Assembly: GCF_038433205.1 (NCBI RefSeq)
Contig: NZ_JBCDNA010000001.1
Coordinates: 1,302,001 to 1,366,000, forward strand
DNA length: 64,000 nt
Source: Lutimonas vermicola
GTDB lineage: Bacteria; Bacteroidota; Bacteroidia; Flavobacteriales; Flavobacteriaceae
Reading direction: 5' to 3'
Part shown: one piece after another, positions 40,654-50,126 of the stretch
How the letters are laid out: each line of letters begins with the position of its first letter
Position numbering within the stretch: position 1 is the stretch's first letter
Program-made: the position numbers and the translations under genes
Notes under the pieces: model-generated
Told to the model about the DNA's origin: nothing
Seen by the model: the letters and a program-made list of their open reading frames with translations, nothing else
The model's database searches: none

Positions 40654-42324
40654 TTATTTTGATTCTTTTCTTCTTCTCGAGTGAGACATCTGACCTAATT
40701 TATCTGTCGCACACCTGAAGCCGATAAAATTAGTGGCCATATATTCTGGTAAATACCTTCTTTGAGCAGGATCTAACCAGAAAGCTCTGTCTTTCCATGA
40801 TCCACCTTTAAATACTCTTGTCTGATCACTGATCAATGTATTTCTGGTTTTGGTATCATACTGCTGAATAATCAGTCCACTTTCGCCAATTTGTCTTGGT
40901 ATCTTTGGTGAGTTGTACATTCTTGGCTTCTCTTCTGACTCATCTTCATCTCTGAAAAATTGTTTAGTCGAAGCAAGGTCTCCATCTCCACTGTCAATAT
41001 TATAGGCTTTTTCATAATTATTTCGCATAAAGGCATCTCTCTTGGTAACCGGAACATATTTAACACTTCCCGGAAGGTCTCTTGGTACAATCTTTCCGTT
41101 ATCAAGCGTATCAAATTCTACACTGTTATAATCTACAATGACAACATTTCCTTCCTTGTCAATTTGCTTCTTGTTAAATACGTTTCCTCTGAAATAACTA
41201 AAGTCATTCGCATCATTATCAATGATCGGCCTGTAGACATCAGCAACCCATTCGGCAACGTTTCCACTCATATCGTATAATCCAAAAGCATTTGGTGAAT
41301 ACGACTTTATTTTCATGGTGATATCGGCGCCATCATTACTCCATCCGGCTAAACCGCTATAATCTCCTTTTCCTTGTTTAAAGTTGGCCATTTGGTCACC
41401 TTTATACCTTCTTGATTCTTCTCTCGTCGAGGTTCCGTTCCATGAATATTTTTTTCTTCCCCGAAGAGAATTGTATTCTCTGTTCTCAATTTCAGCCTTA
41501 GCCGCATATTCCCATTCAGCCTCTGTTGGCAGTCTGAAACGCTGTGCCAGAATACCGTCTGAAGTTTTTACATGACGACCTGTAAACGAACCTTCCGTTT
41601 TCTTCTCTTTTTTGGAAAAATCTCTGATTCCTTTGTAATAAATACTTGAATCTCCGTCGAACAACAAATTCGGGTTCGTTAAATAAGTCTCGGTATCAAA
41701 TCGATTGGCTCCTTCAACATCTAAAGAATCCATATCAAATAAAGTGTGTAAAACTCCTTTATCTATCAGAATCTTTTCATTAACCCTGTCAGTCCTCCAT
41801 TTACAGTATTCTGCTGCCTGTCTCCAGGAAACCCCGACAACAGGATACTCAGCATAAGCCGGGTGTCTGAGATAGTTCTCGGTGAGCAATTCATTAAAAC
41901 CTAAGGTATTTCTCCATACCAATGTGTCAGGCAATGCAGCCTGATAAATTTTTCTGTACGTATCGTCAGAAGGTGGAAAAACTTTTTCCAAATATTGTAA
42001 GTACAATAAATATTCGATGTTCGTTACCTCTGCTTCATCCATATAAAATGAACGTACCTGCTGTCTTACCGGAGTTGTGTTCCAATCGAACATGACGTCA
42101 TCTTGTACACTACCCATGGTAAATGTACCTCCCTCGATCAAAACCATTCCAGGTGGTGGTCCTTGCTCCTTGTAATTGGAATTAGCCTGAAAACCACCGT
42201 ACTTGGGATTGTTATACTCCCAGCCCGTTAAAGTGGAAACACTCTTATTACTTTTAGAACAACTCGCAAGAAGTACGGTTGATAATAATATGAGTAGAAC
42301 TTTGTTACTGCTAAACTTTTTCAT
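40654..42324 (-). CDS. gldJ: Gliding motility lipoprotein GldJ
   Basis: A 556-residue lipoprotein with signal peptide and lipobox (VLLILLSTVLLASCSK, cysteine at residue 22). The body is a formylglycine-generating-enzyme/sulfatase-modifying-factor-like fold: GMVLIEGGTFTMGS, EAEVTNIEYLLYLQYL, YPVVGVSWRQAAEYCKW, RLPTEAEWEYAAKAE, GLYDMSGNVAEWVADVY and GFRCATDK at the end. Order and length fit GldJ, an outer-membrane-associated protein needed for gliding and for stability of the type IX secretion core with GldK. It is divergent from porU, as in other flavobacteria. It lacks the catalytic cysteines of true FGE in the C-terminal region, consistent with a structural role. Confidence 0.9.
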   Translation of the reverse strand: MKKFSSNKVLLILLSTVLLASCSKSNKSVSTLTGWEYNNPKYGGFQANSNYKEQGPPPGMVLIEGGTFTMGSVQDDVMFDWNTTPVRQQVRSFYMDEAEVTNIEYLLYLQYLEKVFPPSDDTYRKIYQAALPDTLVWRNTLGFNELLTENYLRHPAYAEYPVVGVSWRQAAEYCKWRTDRVNEKILIDKGVLHTLFDMDSLDVEGANRFDTETYLTNPNLLFDGDSSIYYKGIRDFSKKEKKTEGSFTGRHVKTSDGILAQRFRLPTEAEWEYAAKAEIENREYNSLRGRKKYSWNGTSTREESRRYKGDQMANFKQGKGDYSGLAGWSNDGADITMKIKSYSPNAFGLYDMSGNVAEWVADVYRPIIDNDANDFSYFRGNVFNKKQIDKEGNVVIVDYNSVEFDTLDNGKIVPRDLPGSVKYVPVTKRDAFMRNNYEKAYNIDSGDGDLASTKQFFRDEDESEEKPRMYNSPKIPRQIGESGLIIQQYDTKTRNTLISDQTRVFKGGSWKDRAFWLDPAQRRYLPEYMATNFIGFRCATDKLGQMSHSRRRKESK

Positions 42325-42489
42325 AATTATTGATTGACTATTTTTTAGATAAATACAAAAACTATTGATATGGAATATGAATTGTCATTACAAATAATTT
42401 CCAGTTTCAATGCTTGTATAACGATTGTTTTAATTCTTTATTATGTATACTCTTGTAAAATGTTTAATTTTGAACGTTTTCGTACCTGT

Positions 42490-45400
42490 ATGTCCTTAAA
42501 AAAGTATTTTCCTTTTTTGATCTTCTTTTTTCAATGCTTGTTTTCATATGCACAAATTTCTGAATCCAAGACATTTACTCTTTCCTGGAACGATGTAAAC
42601 TCAATCCAGCTTACCAAAGAGAAATCGATCACTTTGCCACTTGTGGAGGGAAACTTCTTTGACGAAAATAATATTCCAAGGTCCACTCATATATTTAACG
42701 TGCAAATCAACACAATCGTACAGGAATATAAAATAAAAAATGTTAAATTTTCAACAGTCTCCCCTGCTCTTTTAAAGAACATCCAAATTCATGCCATACC
42801 AACAGAGATCAAGAGTGAATTTCAGATCACAAAAATAAAGAATAAAACTGTCGCCGTTCTCAGTATTACCCCCATGGTCAATCAGAATGGCAGCATACAA
42901 AAAATAAACTCCTTTACCCTTGATTACTCCCTAAGTAATCAGAGCGCTTTATCGGCTAATAAAAGCAATACATCCCGAGTAACTAACCGCTCGGTTTTGG
43001 CGAATGGTACCTGGTACAAATTCAAGATCGACACCACAGGCGTATTCAAAATTGACAAAGAGTTATTACAGAAGATCGGTATCAACACCTCAGATCTCGA
43101 TCCGAAAAACATTAAAATATACGGAAATGGAGGAAAAATGCTGCCACAGCTCAATGCTGATTTCAGATATGACGACCTGCAGGAAAACGCAATTTTTGTT
43201 GAAGGAGAAGAGGATGGCGTTTTCGACAATGACGATTATATTCTGTTTTTCGGACAAGGACCTCATCATTGGGAAATAAACAGAGCTCAGTACACCCTTT
43301 CAAAACATAATACCAATATCTACAGTGATTATGCCTATTATTTTATCACTGTCGATCAGGGAGCTGGTAAAAGAATAAATACCATCAACCCCATCGATCA
43401 GGAAGCTGATTTTAGAATTGATACGTATCACGAATTTGTGTTTCATGAACAGGAACGCGTAAATCTCCTGGCTAATGGCCAGCAGTGGCTTGGTGAGGAC
43501 TTTAGTTTTGAAGATGTGCAAAACATCAATTTTCAATTGACCGACCTGAAATTTGACGAGCCCGTTGTTGTCAAAGCAAGAGGCGTGGCAGTCTCCAGCA
43601 GTAATACGCAGATGAACTTCAGGGTCAACGGACAGGATGTAATGGATCTCAACTTCTCTTTGATACCGAACAATTCACTCACAAAAGCCTCGTCTGATGA
43701 AAATACAGCAACTACTTTTCTGAATAATGACTTGATCGATGTTCAAATCAGCTACAACAATGGAGGCAACCCTTCGTCCAGGGCATTTTTGGATTTTATT
43801 GAAGTCATCAGTACCCGAAACCTTATTGCCCGGGGCCCGCAATTTTCTTTTCGGAATACCGGCGCTTCAGATCCTTCCTCGGTTTATGAATATACGGTTC
43901 AAAATATTGCTAATATTAGTGCTTTGTGGAATATTACTGACCCCGTCAATCCTGAAAGAGTCCTCAACGAAGGAAATGCCAATGATTTTATTTTTAAGGC
44001 TTTTGGAGGCGAAAACGAATTTATTATTCTTGGGACTGAGCCATTTTTGATTCCTGAAACCCTTGAAAATAATGAGGTAAACAATCAGAATTTACATGGG
44101 ATCAAAGACATTGACTACCTTATCGTAAGTCCGGACTATTTGATGTCTGAAGCTGAAAGGCTCGCCGGCTATCATTTTGAAAATTCGGGATTAAAAGTGG
44201 CAGTTGTAGATTTGGAAAAGATTTACAATGAATTTGGCTCGGGTTCTCCTGACCTTACAGCGATAAGAGATTTTATAAGGTTCTTATACCTCAATGCCTC
44301 CGGTGACCAGAGCAGAATCAGGTTCGTATGCCTTTTTGGAGATGCCTCTTTCGATTTCAAAGACAGGATTACCGACAATAACAATATAGTCCCTGCATTT
44401 CAATCGTATGAAAGTTTCAATCTTGCTACCGCCTATGTAACGGATGATTATTTTGGAATGATGGATGACCAGGAAGGGACCCTGGGAAGTGCTGACATGC
44501 AGGATGTTGCCATGGGCCGATTCCCTGTTACTTCTCTTAAAGAAGCAAGAGACATGGTTGACAAAACATTAAATTATTACGGTACAGCCTCTCTGGGAAG
44601 CTGGAGAAATACCGTTACTTTTGTTGCAGATGATCCCGACAACTCCGGCGAATTTATTTTACAACAGGCCCTGGATCAGATCACTCAGGAAATAGAACAG
44701 ACAAAACCTTCTTTTAATATTAAAAAGATTTATGCCGATGCGCATCAGCAAGAATCTTCAGCTGGAGGTGAACGTTATCCCACGGTCAATGAAGCGATCA
44801 ACAACGCTGTTGAATCAGGTACATTGATTCTCGACTACTTTGGGCATGGAGGTGTTAATGGATGGGCAGAAGAACGGATTCTTGAAGTTCCCCAAATACA
44901 GAACTGGAATAATTTTAATTCGCTTCCTTTGTTTATTACGGTAACCTGTGAATTTGCAAGATTCGACAATCCTATAAGGCCCACAGCAGGAGAATTTACG
45001 CTTTGGAATTCGGGTGGAGGAACCTCTCATTTGATTTCTACGACCCGGGAAATATTTATCAGTGTTGGAGAGGTTTTTAACCGTAATCTTATGAGGAACA
45101 TCTTGAATTTTCAAGAAGAAGACTACAGTATTTCTGAAGCATTGATGTACACCAAACATGAATCTTTTACCGCACAACGATTCTTTATCTACAGTTTTGG
45201 GGACCCGGCCATGAAAATGGCACAGGCAAAACCAAATATCCGGCTCACAAAAATGAATGATGAGGATCTCAGCCAAAGCAAGGACACTTTGAAAGCCTTA
45301 TCCAGAATTACACTTGAAGGTGTAATCAAAGACGAAAATGATCAGTTGATCGATAATTATAGCGGGACTCTAAATGCCACTATTTATGACAAAGCTTTGG

Positions 45401-46314
45401 ATAAAGCAACACTCGACAATGACAATCTTGGTAAAAAAATGGAGTTTAAAGCTATTGAAAGCAAGATCTTTAGTGGCAGGGCAAGTATTAACAATGGCTC
45501 TTTCTCCTTTGAATTTATCGTGCCAAAAGATATTCGAATCGCTTATGGCAAGGCCAAAATCAGTTTATATGCCGAAAATAAGGTTTCAGACAGAACCGGA
45601 GCCGATCTTGACATCATCATTGGCGGCATTGACCCAAACGCCCCTTCAGATACTGAAGGGCCCGAAATCAGGCTTTTTATGAATGATGAATCCTTTGTAG
45701 ATGGCGGTAATACAAATTCTTCACCTGTACTTTATGCCCTTCTCGAAGACAATTCAGGTATCAACACCTCCATCACGGCTGTCGATCATGATATCATTGC
45801 CATTTTAGACGATGACAACAACAATCCCTATGTATTAAATGACTATTACGAAACCGAAATAAATGACTTCCAAAAGGGAAAAGTCAAGTTCCCGTTTCGC
45901 GATCTTGAAACAGGTTTACACACGATTAAATTTAAATGTTGGGATACGTACAATAATCCATCAGAATCAACGTTAAGTTTTATTGTAGTCAATGACAACG
46001 ACTTAATATTAAGTAATGTATTGAATTACCCGAATCCGTTTATAAATTATACCGAATTTTGGTTTAATCACAACAAACCAAACGAAACACTGGATGTTCA
46101 GGTTCAAATTTTTACGGTTTCAGGTAAACTAATAAAAACCCTTAACCGATCTGTGCAATCAGACGGACTATTATCCAGGGAAATTTCCTGGAATGGTCTT
46201 GACGATTTTGGCAACAAAATTGGTAAGGGCGTTTATGTATACAAACTTCATGTTAGATCTCAAATATCAAAAGCAAAGGCAGAAAAATTTGAAAAACTTG
46301 TCATTTTACAATAA
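42490..46314 (+). CDS. porU: Type IX secretion system sortase PorU
   Basis: A 1274-residue protein starting at ATG 42490 (MSLKKYFPFLIFFFQCLFSYA, a signal peptide). The in-frame extension upstream to 42370 is excluded by a TAATTTTG promoter box at 42465-42472. A gingipain-like C25 peptidase domain carries the catalytic dyad His786 (ILDYFGHGGVNGW) and Cys820 (FITVTCEFARFD). The C-terminal ~100 residues (LNYPNPFINYTEF... GKGVYVYKLHV) form the T9SS-type CTD fold. PorU sits on the cell surface, cleaves the CTD of exported cargo and attaches the protein to the outer membrane. It is followed by porV 37 bp downstream. Its length fits flavobacterial PorU. Confidence 0.92.
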   Translation: MSLKKYFPFLIFFFQCLFSYAQISESKTFTLSWNDVNSIQLTKEKSITLPLVEGNFFDENNIPRSTHIFNVQINTIVQEYKIKNVKFSTVSPALLKNIQIHAIPTEIKSEFQITKIKNKTVAVLSITPMVNQNGSIQKINSFTLDYSLSNQSALSANKSNTSRVTNRSVLANGTWYKFKIDTTGVFKIDKELLQKIGINTSDLDPKNIKIYGNGGKMLPQLNADFRYDDLQENAIFVEGEEDGVFDNDDYILFFGQGPHHWEINRAQYTLSKHNTNIYSDYAYYFITVDQGAGKRINTINPIDQEADFRIDTYHEFVFHEQERVNLLANGQQWLGEDFSFEDVQNINFQLTDLKFDEPVVVKARGVAVSSSNTQMNFRVNGQDVMDLNFSLIPNNSLTKASSDENTATTFLNNDLIDVQISYNNGGNPSSRAFLDFIEVISTRNLIARGPQFSFRNTGASDPSSVYEYTVQNIANISALWNITDPVNPERVLNEGNANDFIFKAFGGENEFIILGTEPFLIPETLENNEVNNQNLHGIKDIDYLIVSPDYLMSEAERLAGYHFENSGLKVAVVDLEKIYNEFGSGSPDLTAIRDFIRFLYLNASGDQSRIRFVCLFGDASFDFKDRITDNNNIVPAFQSYESFNLATAYVTDDYFGMMDDQEGTLGSADMQDVAMGRFPVTSLKEARDMVDKTLNYYGTASLGSWRNTVTFVADDPDNSGEFILQQALDQITQEIEQTKPSFNIKKIYADAHQQESSAGGERYPTVNEAINNAVESGTLILDYFGHGGVNGWAEERILEVPQIQNWNNFNSLPLFITVTCEFARFDNPIRPTAGEFTLWNSGGGTSHLISTTREIFISVGEVFNRNLMRNILNFQEEDYSISEALMYTKHESFTAQRFFIYSFGDPAMKMAQAKPNIRLTKMNDEDLSQSKDTLKALSRITLEGVIKDENDQLIDNYSGTLNATIYDKALDKATLDNDNLGKKMEFKAIESKIFSGRASINNGSFSFEFIVPKDIRIAYGKAKISLYAENKVSDRTGADLDIIIGGIDPNAPSDTEGPEIRLFMNDESFVDGGNTNSSPVLYALLEDNSGINTSITAVDHDIIAILDDDNNNPYVLNDYYETEINDFQKGKVKFPFRDLETGLHTIKFKCWDTYNNPSESTLSFIVVNDNDLILSNVLNYPNPFINYTEFWFNHNKPNETLDVQVQIFTVSGKLIKTLNRSVQSDGLLSREISWNGLDDFGNKIGKGVYVYKLHVRSQISKAKAEKFEKLVILQ

Positions 46315-46351
46315 CAAATTAGATCTGAATCCCTAAAATCCTAATTATTAG

Positions 46352-47497
46352 ATGAAAAAAATAAGTCTAATTGCAATCGCTACTTTCATCGGACTCTTTA
46401 ATGCTTATGCCCAAGATGAAGTAAATCCAATTACAACTGCAGCACCCTTTTTATTAATTGCACCTGATGCCAGGGCCGGAGGTTTGGCTGATATGGGCGT
46501 CGCAACATCCAGTGATGTAAGTTCACTTCACTACAATGCTGCAAAATATGCCTTTGCAGAATCTCAATGGCAAATTGGATTAAATTATACACCTTGGCTA
46601 AGGAACCTGACCAACGACGTGAGTCTTACCAGTTTATTTGTAGCCAATAAAATTAACGAAAGAAGCGCCTGGTCAACAAGCCTTACCTATTTTTCTTTGG
46701 GATCCATTGAACTTACTGATGGCTCAGGTATTAGCCTTGGTTCAGAAAACCCAAATGAATTTGCCATAGACGGTGCCTATTCCTTAAAATTAAGTGAAGT
46801 CATATCCATGGCAGTAGGTTTGAGGTTTATTCATTCAGACCTTGCCGTTCGAGTTGACAATAGTGAAATACAGACCGTAAATACTTTCGCTGTTGACGTT
46901 TCCATGTTCTATCAAAGTGAAGAAAAGAGCTATGGTGACTTTAACGGTCGATGGAGAGCCGGAGTCAATTTGTCAAATATGGGGCCAAAAGTAGAACTTG
47001 TTCTTGGAGGAGAGGAGAGTTTTATTCCCACGAACTTAAAAATGGGAGGTGGCTTTGATTTTATACTCGACAATGCCAACACGATAACCACGAACCTGGA
47101 AATTAATAAATTACTTGTACCAACTCCGCCTATAAGGGATAATGCCTCAGGAGAAATCATCTCAGGAAAAGATGATAATGTCGGTTTTCTGAAAGGTATG
47201 GTTCAATCATTTTATGACGCACCAAGAGGTTTTGAGGAGGAATTGGAAGAAGTGATATGGGGTGCCAGTGCAGAATATTTGTACAATGAAGTTTTTTCTG
47301 TAAGAGCCGGGTATTTCCATGAATCGGCCAACAAAGGAAACAGGCAGTTCTTTACCTTGGGTACAGGGTTTAAATTTAGGAGCACAACATTGGATGTTTC
47401 TTATTTGATCAATGCCTCGGATGTTAACAATCCGTTGGAAAGCACTTTGAGATTTTCATTGACCATCAACCTTGGTGATTCATACGCATATTTCTAA
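46352..47497 (+). CDS. porV: Type IX secretion outer-membrane channel protein PorV (LptO)
   Basis: A 381-residue outer-membrane beta-barrel of the FadL type with a signal peptide (IAIATFIGLFNAYAQ). The start of the mature protein, TTAAPFLLIAPDARAGGLADMG, is the PorV hallmark (APFLLIAPDARAGG), followed by VATSSDVSSLHYNAAKYAF. It ends in FRFSLTINLGDSYAYF-like aromatic residues typical of a last barrel strand. PorV shuttles cargo from the SprA translocon to PorU. It is placed immediately after porU, the standard order in Flavobacteriia. Confidence 0.93.
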   Translation: MKKISLIAIATFIGLFNAYAQDEVNPITTAAPFLLIAPDARAGGLADMGVATSSDVSSLHYNAAKYAFAESQWQIGLNYTPWLRNLTNDVSLTSLFVANKINERSAWSTSLTYFSLGSIELTDGSGISLGSENPNEFAIDGAYSLKLSEVISMAVGLRFIHSDLAVRVDNSEIQTVNTFAVDVSMFYQSEEKSYGDFNGRWRAGVNLSNMGPKVELVLGGEESFIPTNLKMGGGFDFILDNANTITTNLEINKLLVPTPPIRDNASGEIISGKDDNVGFLKGMVQSFYDAPRGFEEELEEVIWGASAEYLYNEVFSVRAGYFHESANKGNRQFFTLGTGFKFRSTTLDVSYLINASDVNNPLESTLRFSLTINLGDSYAYF

Positions 47498-47558
47498 AGG
47501 CGCTTATCAGAGTTGTGTTTAAAAGCTTTTGATCCAATAATTCTTATCAGTTTATTGC

Positions 47559-47590
47559 TTTGAGTTTTAGGGATGAAAACCTTATATTTA
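47559..47590 (+). promoter_or_regulatory. Promoter before the cytidine deaminase gene
   Basis: TTTG (47559-47562) and TATATTTA (47583-47590), 20 bases apart, fit the -33/-7 pattern except for the last base. This suggests that cdd and the globin gene are transcribed separately from porU-porV. Confidence 0.45.
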
Positions 47591-47620
47591 AGGCAAATAA
47601 ATTCTTTTAACTGCTGATTT

Positions 47621-48106
47621 ATGCATAATCATGAAATTTCAATAAAGTTCACAATTTTCGAAAGTTTAGAGGAACTATCTGATAACGATAAGGAACTTCT
47701 TCAAAAAGCAATTGATGTTAGAGATCATGCTTATGCCCCTTATTCTGATTTCAAGGTAGGCGCGTCCGTTCTTTTGGACACCGGGGAAATTTTCTTGGGA
47801 AACAATCAGGAAAACGCGGCTTATCCTTCCGGGATTTGTGCCGAAAGGGTTGCCATTTGGAGTGCTATGGCCTCTGTGCCACATGGTAAAATAAAAAAAA
47901 TATTTATTTCTGCCTGTTCCGGAAAAACAGTCGTCGACAGGCCTGTTGCCCCTTGCGGGGCTTGCCGTCAGGCTATTGCAGAATATGAAACAAAACAACT
48001 TTCAAGTATAGAGATCTTTTTTACCGGGGAGACTGGAAAGATCGTAAAAGCTAACTCGATTAAAGACTTACTGCCCTTTATGTTTGACAATTCGATGTTG
48101 CTATGA
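47621..48106 (+). CDS. cdd: Cytidine deaminase
   Basis: A 161-residue homotetrameric-type zinc enzyme converting (deoxy)cytidine to (deoxy)uridine. The active site shows YPSGICAERVAIWSAM (Cys ligand and Glu of CAE) and PVAPCGACRQAIAEYE (PCxxC ligands). The substrate-binding FKVGASVLLDTGEIFLGNNQENAAY region (read as FKVGASVLL then GNNQENAAYPSG) precedes it. It stands after porV, a gene order I know from several flavobacteria. It overlaps the downstream globin gene by four bases (ATGA), so the two are translationally coupled. Confidence 0.95.
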   Translation: MHNHEISIKFTIFESLEELSDNDKELLQKAIDVRDHAYAPYSDFKVGASVLLDTGEIFLGNNQENAAYPSGICAERVAIWSAMASVPHGKIKKIFISACSGKTVVDRPVAPCGACRQAIAEYETKQLSSIEIFFTGETGKIVKANSIKDLLPFMFDNSMLL

Positions 48107-48480
48107 CAAAAGATATTGCCACCCGTGAAGATCTTTTTATCATAGTTAATGACTTTTACAACGATCTTTTTCAAAGCAAGGAACTATCTCATTTTTTTGA
48201 GGCTTTTAGAAACGAAGAGGCATTGGGCCATCATCTCCATACGCTTGTTGATTTCTGGGACAATACCCTGTTTTATTCAGGGACGTATCAAAAGAACGCC
48301 ATGAAGCCGCATTTGAGAATCAATCGAACAAAAGGGATGTCTGCTGCAGATTTTGACCTGTGGATTAAATTATTTAACAAAGCAGTTGATAAAAATTTTA
48401 CAGGGCAGAATGCAGATACTATAAAAATGAGGGCCCTGTCTATTGCCACGGTCATGAAGCTTAAAATGAATATTTACTGA
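48103..48480 (+). CDS. Group III truncated hemoglobin
   Basis: A 125-residue heme protein. The pattern is that of trHb group III: IVNDFYNDLFQSKELSHFF (B-helix Tyr-containing region) and LGHHLHTLVDFWDNTLFYSG (HL..L..FW), with H-rich MKPHLRIN supplying the proximal histidine region. Group III globins bind O2 or NO with high affinity; the physiological role is not established. Its start lies within the stop of the cytidine deaminase gene, which is unusual given the unrelated functions. There is no signal peptide, so it should be cytoplasmic. Confidence 0.88.
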   Translation: MTKDIATREDLFIIVNDFYNDLFQSKELSHFFEAFRNEEALGHHLHTLVDFWDNTLFYSGTYQKNAMKPHLRINRTKGMSAADFDLWIKLFNKAVDKNFTGQNADTIKMRALSIATVMKLKMNIY

Positions 48481-48537
48481 ATCCCTTGATTTTGTCCATT
48501 TTCACGCTGTAAATTTCCAAAACTTGTTAATATGGTT

Positions 48538-48545
48538 TATATTTG
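48538..48545 (+). promoter_or_regulatory. -7 box before the KAS III-like gene
   Basis: TATATTTG matches TAnnTTTG, 34 bases before the start codon. TTTC stands about 20 bases upstream as a -33 candidate. It separates this gene from the cdd-globin pair. Confidence 0.5.
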
Positions 48546-48578
48546 AAAATTATTTGAATGCTGTTTTAAATCTATTTT

Positions 48579-49640
48579 ATGAATTCAATTATCACGGGAA
48601 CAGGTAGTTACATTCCAGATGTTATTAAAAAAAATGCGGATTTTTTAGATAACTCATTTTATAGTGATACGAATGACCCCTTAACTGATGAAAATGACGT
48701 CATTATTCAAAAATTTAAGGGTATTACAGGTATTGAAGAAAGAAGGTACCTTCCAGCCGGGTTGCTTAACAGCGAGATTGCAACTATAGCTGCTAACCTG
48801 GCCATTGAGCGGGCAGGGATTGATATAGAAACCATTGATCAGATTATTTTTGCCCATAATTTCGGAGACCTCAACAATCTTAACAGACAGTCGGATATGC
48901 TGCCCAGCCTTGCCTCAAAAACAAAGCATCTTCTTCGAATTAAAAATCCTGATTGTGTTGCCTATGATATTATATTTGGATGCCCCGGCTGGCTTCAAGG
49001 AATTATTCAGGCCGATCAATTCATTAAAACTGGCCTGTCAAAAAGATGCCTTGTCATTGGTTCTGAAACCCTGTCAAGAATAATTGACCCTCATGACCGT
49101 GATTCTATGATCTATGCGGATGGGGCGGGCGCATGCATTTTGGAAAAAGGACATGACTCTAACAAAGGAATCTTAAGCTATGCAAGCCAAACTTTTACTT
49201 TTGAAGAATCAAATTATATATTTTTTGGTGAATCAAACAAAACAGATGAAGAGGTGCACACGCGCTATTTAAAAATGCACGGGCGAAAGATCTACGAATT
49301 TGCGCTAAACAATGTGCCACTGGCTATGAAACAGGCACTTGATAAATCAGGGGTTCCAATCGACAAAATAAAAAAGATTCTGATTCATCAGGCCAACGAG
49401 AAAATGGATGAGGCAATCATCAAGAGGTTCTATCGCCTTTTTAAAACAAAAGTTCCTGATGGCATAATGCCAATGAGCATAAATATATTGGGAAACAGTT
49501 CAGTAGCGACAATTCCCACCCTACTCGATTTGATCCTCAATGGAAATTTTAATGAGCACCATATTGCAGAAGGTGATGCGATAATGTTTGCTTCGGTGGG
49601 AGCAGGCATGAATATTAATGCCGTGGTTTATCAGTATTAA
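48579..49640 (+). CDS. 3-Oxoacyl-ACP synthase III-like (FabH-family) enzyme
   Basis: A 353-residue thiolase-fold condensing enzyme. The catalytic triad is visible: Cys in AYDIIFGCPGWLQGIIQAD, His in KKILIHQANEKMDEAI, and Asn in INILGNSSVATIPTLLDL. The start (MNSIITGTGSYIPDVIKKN) is FabH-like. It has insertions after residue 25 (FLDNSFYSDTNDPLTDEND) and a SEIATIAANLAIERAGID segment compared with housekeeping FabH, which suggests a specialised primer or acyl-CoA substrate. It lacks an ACP or reductase neighbour. A role in branched, polyene or secondary lipid synthesis is possible but unproven. Confidence 0.88.
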   Translation: MNSIITGTGSYIPDVIKKNADFLDNSFYSDTNDPLTDENDVIIQKFKGITGIEERRYLPAGLLNSEIATIAANLAIERAGIDIETIDQIIFAHNFGDLNNLNRQSDMLPSLASKTKHLLRIKNPDCVAYDIIFGCPGWLQGIIQADQFIKTGLSKRCLVIGSETLSRIIDPHDRDSMIYADGAGACILEKGHDSNKGILSYASQTFTFEESNYIFFGESNKTDEEVHTRYLKMHGRKIYEFALNNVPLAMKQALDKSGVPIDKIKKILIHQANEKMDEAIIKRFYRLFKTKVPDGIMPMSINILGNSSVATIPTLLDLILNGNFNEHHIAEGDAIMFASVGAGMNINAVVYQY

Positions 49641-49687
49641 TTTTCAAACATTATGTAATAATGCTCCTCTTTATTTCGTAAATATGT

Positions 49688-49695
49688 TACTTTTG
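49688..49695 (+). promoter_or_regulatory. -7 box before the four-helix membrane protein
   Basis: TACTTTTG matches TAnnTTTG, 20 bases before the start codon at 49716. There is no clear -33 box. Confidence 0.4.
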
Positions 49696-49715
49696 AACGA
49701 AAATTAAAAACAATC

Positions 49716-50123
49716 ATGCAACTAAGCGAACAAGCCAAGAAATACCTTCTAGAAGCCTCAAAATGGGCGAATTTCATTGCAATTGTCGGGTTTATAGCCA
49801 TTGGATTGCTGATTATTATGTCATTTTCAATAGGCACTATACTCGCCAATTTACCCGAAGGTTCACTGGGTGGTTTATCACCTAAATTTTTCTCGTTTTT
49901 CTATTTGATCGCGGCAGGTGTTTATTTTATCCCGGTGTTTTTCCTGTTTCAATTTGGACAAAAAACAAAACAGGCCCTGATGCAAGATGATCACAATCTG
50001 CTCACCTTTGGTTTAAAGAAATTACGATCACACTATAAGTTTATCGGCATATTATTCATCGTCTTTATCTCTCTCTATATATTTCTTATATTATTTGGGG
50101 CTTTTGGGGCACTTATCTCCTGA
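49716..50123 (+). CDS. Small membrane protein, DUF5362-like
   Basis: A 135-residue protein with three or four hydrophobic segments: about 18-42 (NFIAIVGFIAIGLLIIMSFSIG), 60-82 (FFSFFYLIAAGVYFIPVFFLF) and 110-133 (FIGILFIVFISLYIFLILFG). A soluble loop between them has QFGQKTKQALMQDDHNLLTFGLKKL. The layout matches the DUF5362 group of Bacteroidota membrane proteins of unknown function (family recalled from memory). It is convergent with pepE, with a 3-bp gap. Confidence 0.7.
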   Translation: MQLSEQAKKYLLEASKWANFIAIVGFIAIGLLIIMSFSIGTILANLPEGSLGGLSPKFFSFFYLIAAGVYFIPVFFLFQFGQKTKQALMQDDHNLLTFGLKKLRSHYKFIGILFIVFISLYIFLILFGAFGALIS

Positions 50124-50126
50124 TCA

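Noticed and set aside
44815..45276. 153-codon minus-strand ORF
   Set aside because: Shadow of the porU peptidase region.
49641..49715. Riboswitch before the small membrane protein gene
   Set aside because: Only 75 bases with a -7 box; no stable stem or known aptamer pattern.
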